Positions 15,101 through 16,099 of a stretch of DNA of 16,099 nucleotides are shown here, piece after piece (position 1 is the first letter of the stretch; each line of letters opens with the position of its first letter). The position numbers were made by a program, and so were the translations under genes. The DNA is taken from positions 1 to 16,099 of the forward strand of contig UQSX01000066.1 in NCBI GenBank assembly GCA_900543715.1. The letters run 5' to 3'. The notes under the pieces were generated by a model, which saw nothing but the letters and a program-made list of their open reading frames with translations, ran no database searches and was not told where the DNA came from. Source of the DNA: an uncultured Blautia sp. (lineage in GTDB: Bacteria > Bacillota > Clostridia > Lachnospirales > Lachnospiraceae).

Positions 15101-16099
15101 TTTCCGATACCCATGGACTTCTGCGGCCGGAAGTGGCTGAAATTTTAAAGACCTGCGACGCAGTCATTCATGGCGGAGATATTAATTCTCCTGGGATTCT
15201 GGAAGAAATCCGCAGAATCAACCCTTCTCTGTATGTGGTCCGGGGGAATAATGATAAGGAATGGGCCGAAAAACTGCCTAAAGAGCTTTCTTTTTCTCTT
15301 TTTGGCAAAAGCTTTTATATGGTCCACAATAAAAAACACATTCCCAAAGATCTGGAGAAAAAAGATTTTGTGATCTACGGACATTCCCATAAATACGAGG
15401 CCTATGTGCAGGAAGGCGTCCAGTATCTGAACCCGGGAAGCTGCGGTCCCAGAAGATTCCACCAGCCGGTGACCATGGCGGTGCTGATTATAGAAGCAGA
15501 AAGCTTCCATATAGAAAAGATGGATATCCTTCCCAGAGTGGAACAGGAAAAAGTACCGGAACTTTCCCAGAAAGATATGGAAAAGCTGATAAAAGGAATC
15601 TTAAAAGAACTGGAAAAGGGAACCACCGTGGCTTCTATAGCAAAGAAATTTCAGGTTTCAAAAGAGTTTGCAGAACAGGTGTGCAGGATTTCTGTAACTC
15701 ACCCGGGAGTGACCGCCCATGGGATCATGGATAAGATGGAAGTAAATAAAATCGAAAAGCGGCAAAAACAGTTAGGAGGAAAGCTATTGATTTCCAGAAA
15801 ATCCTCTCTTGAAAAAGAACTGGAGACGGTTTTAAAACAGGAACAAAGATATATAGACAAGTATAAAGAGAAAAAGGAATCTTTTCTGAACCAGAAGCTG
15901 GCCCAGAAGATTCCCGATGGACTTCAGGAGAAACTGGACGCAGCATTTAGCAAGGCTTTTTTCCTGGTCATTGACAAGGGAACCGGGATCATAGAAAAAA
16001 CCTACAAAAAAGAAGATCTGGAGCATGGGTACAAGGTTAACGCTTATTCGGCGGAAATCCGGGAGAACAAAAACACCTTACGGACTTTTAAGAAAGGCG
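15070..16099 (+). CDS. YfcE-type metallophosphoesterase fused in frame to EcsC-like region (3' partial)
   Basis: The frame opens at ATG 15070 and has no stop before the window end (343 codons). Residues 1-155 are a YfcE/MJ0936-type phosphodiesterase with metal ligands VISDTHG (Asp13, His15), IHGGD (Asp37), RGNND (Asn60), MVH (His86) and YGHSH (His105, His107). Residues about 170-230 form a small helical domain containing TVASIAKKFQVSKEFAEQVC and THPGVTAHGIMDKM, seen at the end of clostridial relatives, which normally stop here. From about residue 240 the sequence instead looks like the start of an EcsC-family protein. The start overlaps folC by 31 nt, with AAAGGA about 10 nt before it. Substrate unknown. 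The phosphoesterase assignment is strong; whether the whole is one protein is open. Confidence 0.8.
   Translation, partial: MERKTGRIAVISDTHGLLRPEVAEILKTCDAVIHGGDINSPGILEEIRRINPSLYVVRGNNDKEWAEKLPKELSFSLFGKSFYMVHNKKHIPKDLEKKDFVIYGHSHKYEAYVQEGVQYLNPGSCGPRRFHQPVTMAVLIIEAESFHIEKMDILPRVEQEKVPELSQKDMEKLIKGILKELEKGTTVASIAKKFQVSKEFAEQVCRISVTHPGVTAHGIMDKMEVNKIEKRQKQLGGKLLISRKSSLEKELETVLKQEQRYIDKYKEKKESFLNQKLAQKIPDGLQEKLDAAFSKAFFLVIDKGTGIIEKTYKKEDLEHGYKVNAYSAEIRENKNTLRTFKKG
15774..15789 (+). promoter_or_regulatory. Internal Shine-Dalgarno and TTG start inside the fused frame
   Basis: AGGAGG (15774-15779) lies 7 nt before TTG (15787-15789), which is in frame with the phosphoesterase. This is the strongest ribosome binding site in the region and lies exactly at the junction between the two protein families. 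The codon overlapping it, TTA at 15772-15774, is one base away from the stop TAA. This supports a formerly separate downstream gene. Confidence 0.6.
15787..16099 (+). CDS. EcsC-like protein, 5' part (own TTG start)
   Basis: If translation begins at the internal TTG, the product starts MISRKSSLEKELETVLKQEQ and continues with a charged coiled region (YIDKYKEKKESFLNQKL) and the segment IPDGLQEKLDAAFSKAFFLV followed by DKGTGIIEKTYKKEDLEHGY. That pattern resembles the N-terminal part of clostridial EcsC-family proteins, whose role is poorly known (Bacillus EcsC accompanies an ABC transporter). I recognise it from memory of the family, without a search, so the family name is moderate confidence. 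The gene runs past the window end; 104 codons are visible. Confidence 0.45.
   Translation, partial: MISRKSSLEKELETVLKQEQRYIDKYKEKKESFLNQKLAQKIPDGLQEKLDAAFSKAFFLVIDKGTGIIEKTYKKEDLEHGYKVNAYSAEIRENKNTLRTFKKG

Overview
The window reads as low-to-mid GC Firmicutes DNA, most likely Clostridia of the family Lachnospiraceae. The evidence is the conserved dnaG-rpoD-trmK-Nif3 gene order, strong AGGAGG-type ribosome binding sites, sigma-A promoters and the style of the proteins. The genus cannot be fixed from sequence alone.

Positions 1-5447 hold a housekeeping run on the + strand: the 3' part of dnaG (primase), rpoD (main sigma factor), trmK (tRNA m1A22 methyltransferase), a Nif3-family dinuclear-metal protein overlapping trmK by 11 nt, and a TGS/ThrRS-like plus P-loop nucleoside kinase. 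A clear intrinsic terminator closes the run.

Positions 5448-12011 are an accessory transport region. A well-formed promoter with a dyad between -35 and -10 drives only a 77-codon remnant of a MATE efflux pump. A shared hairpin with a UUCG loop separates it from a TetR-family regulator on the - strand. Divergent from the regulator is a tight three-gene unit: a cytidylate-kinase-like protein, an MMPL/RND 12-helix transporter, and a large secreted protein built from two arrays of Leu/Gly-containing repeats (YhgE/Pip/EsaA type). The arrangement suggests a TetR-controlled envelope or lipid export module; its substrate is unknown.

Positions 12012-16099 hold genes with lesions. A GH3 (NagZ-like) hexosaminidase has lost its N-terminal part and now sits out of frame behind its apparent promoter, ribosome binding site and ATG. 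A 410-nt gap follows with a hairpin terminator, an array of dyad-ended elements repeating every 53 bp, and a good promoter with a GC-rich palindrome in the leader. folC has a one-base frameshift at a C4 run. It overlaps a YfcE-type metallophosphoesterase whose frame continues without a stop into an EcsC-like protein that still has its own Shine-Dalgarno and TTG start. This last gene runs off the window end.

The observations most worth following are the 53-bp dyad array upstream of folC, the phosphoesterase-EcsC read-through fusion, and the kinase/MMPL/secreted-repeat module. Three to four damaged or fused genes lie within about 10 kb, so either local decay or assembly error must be considered.
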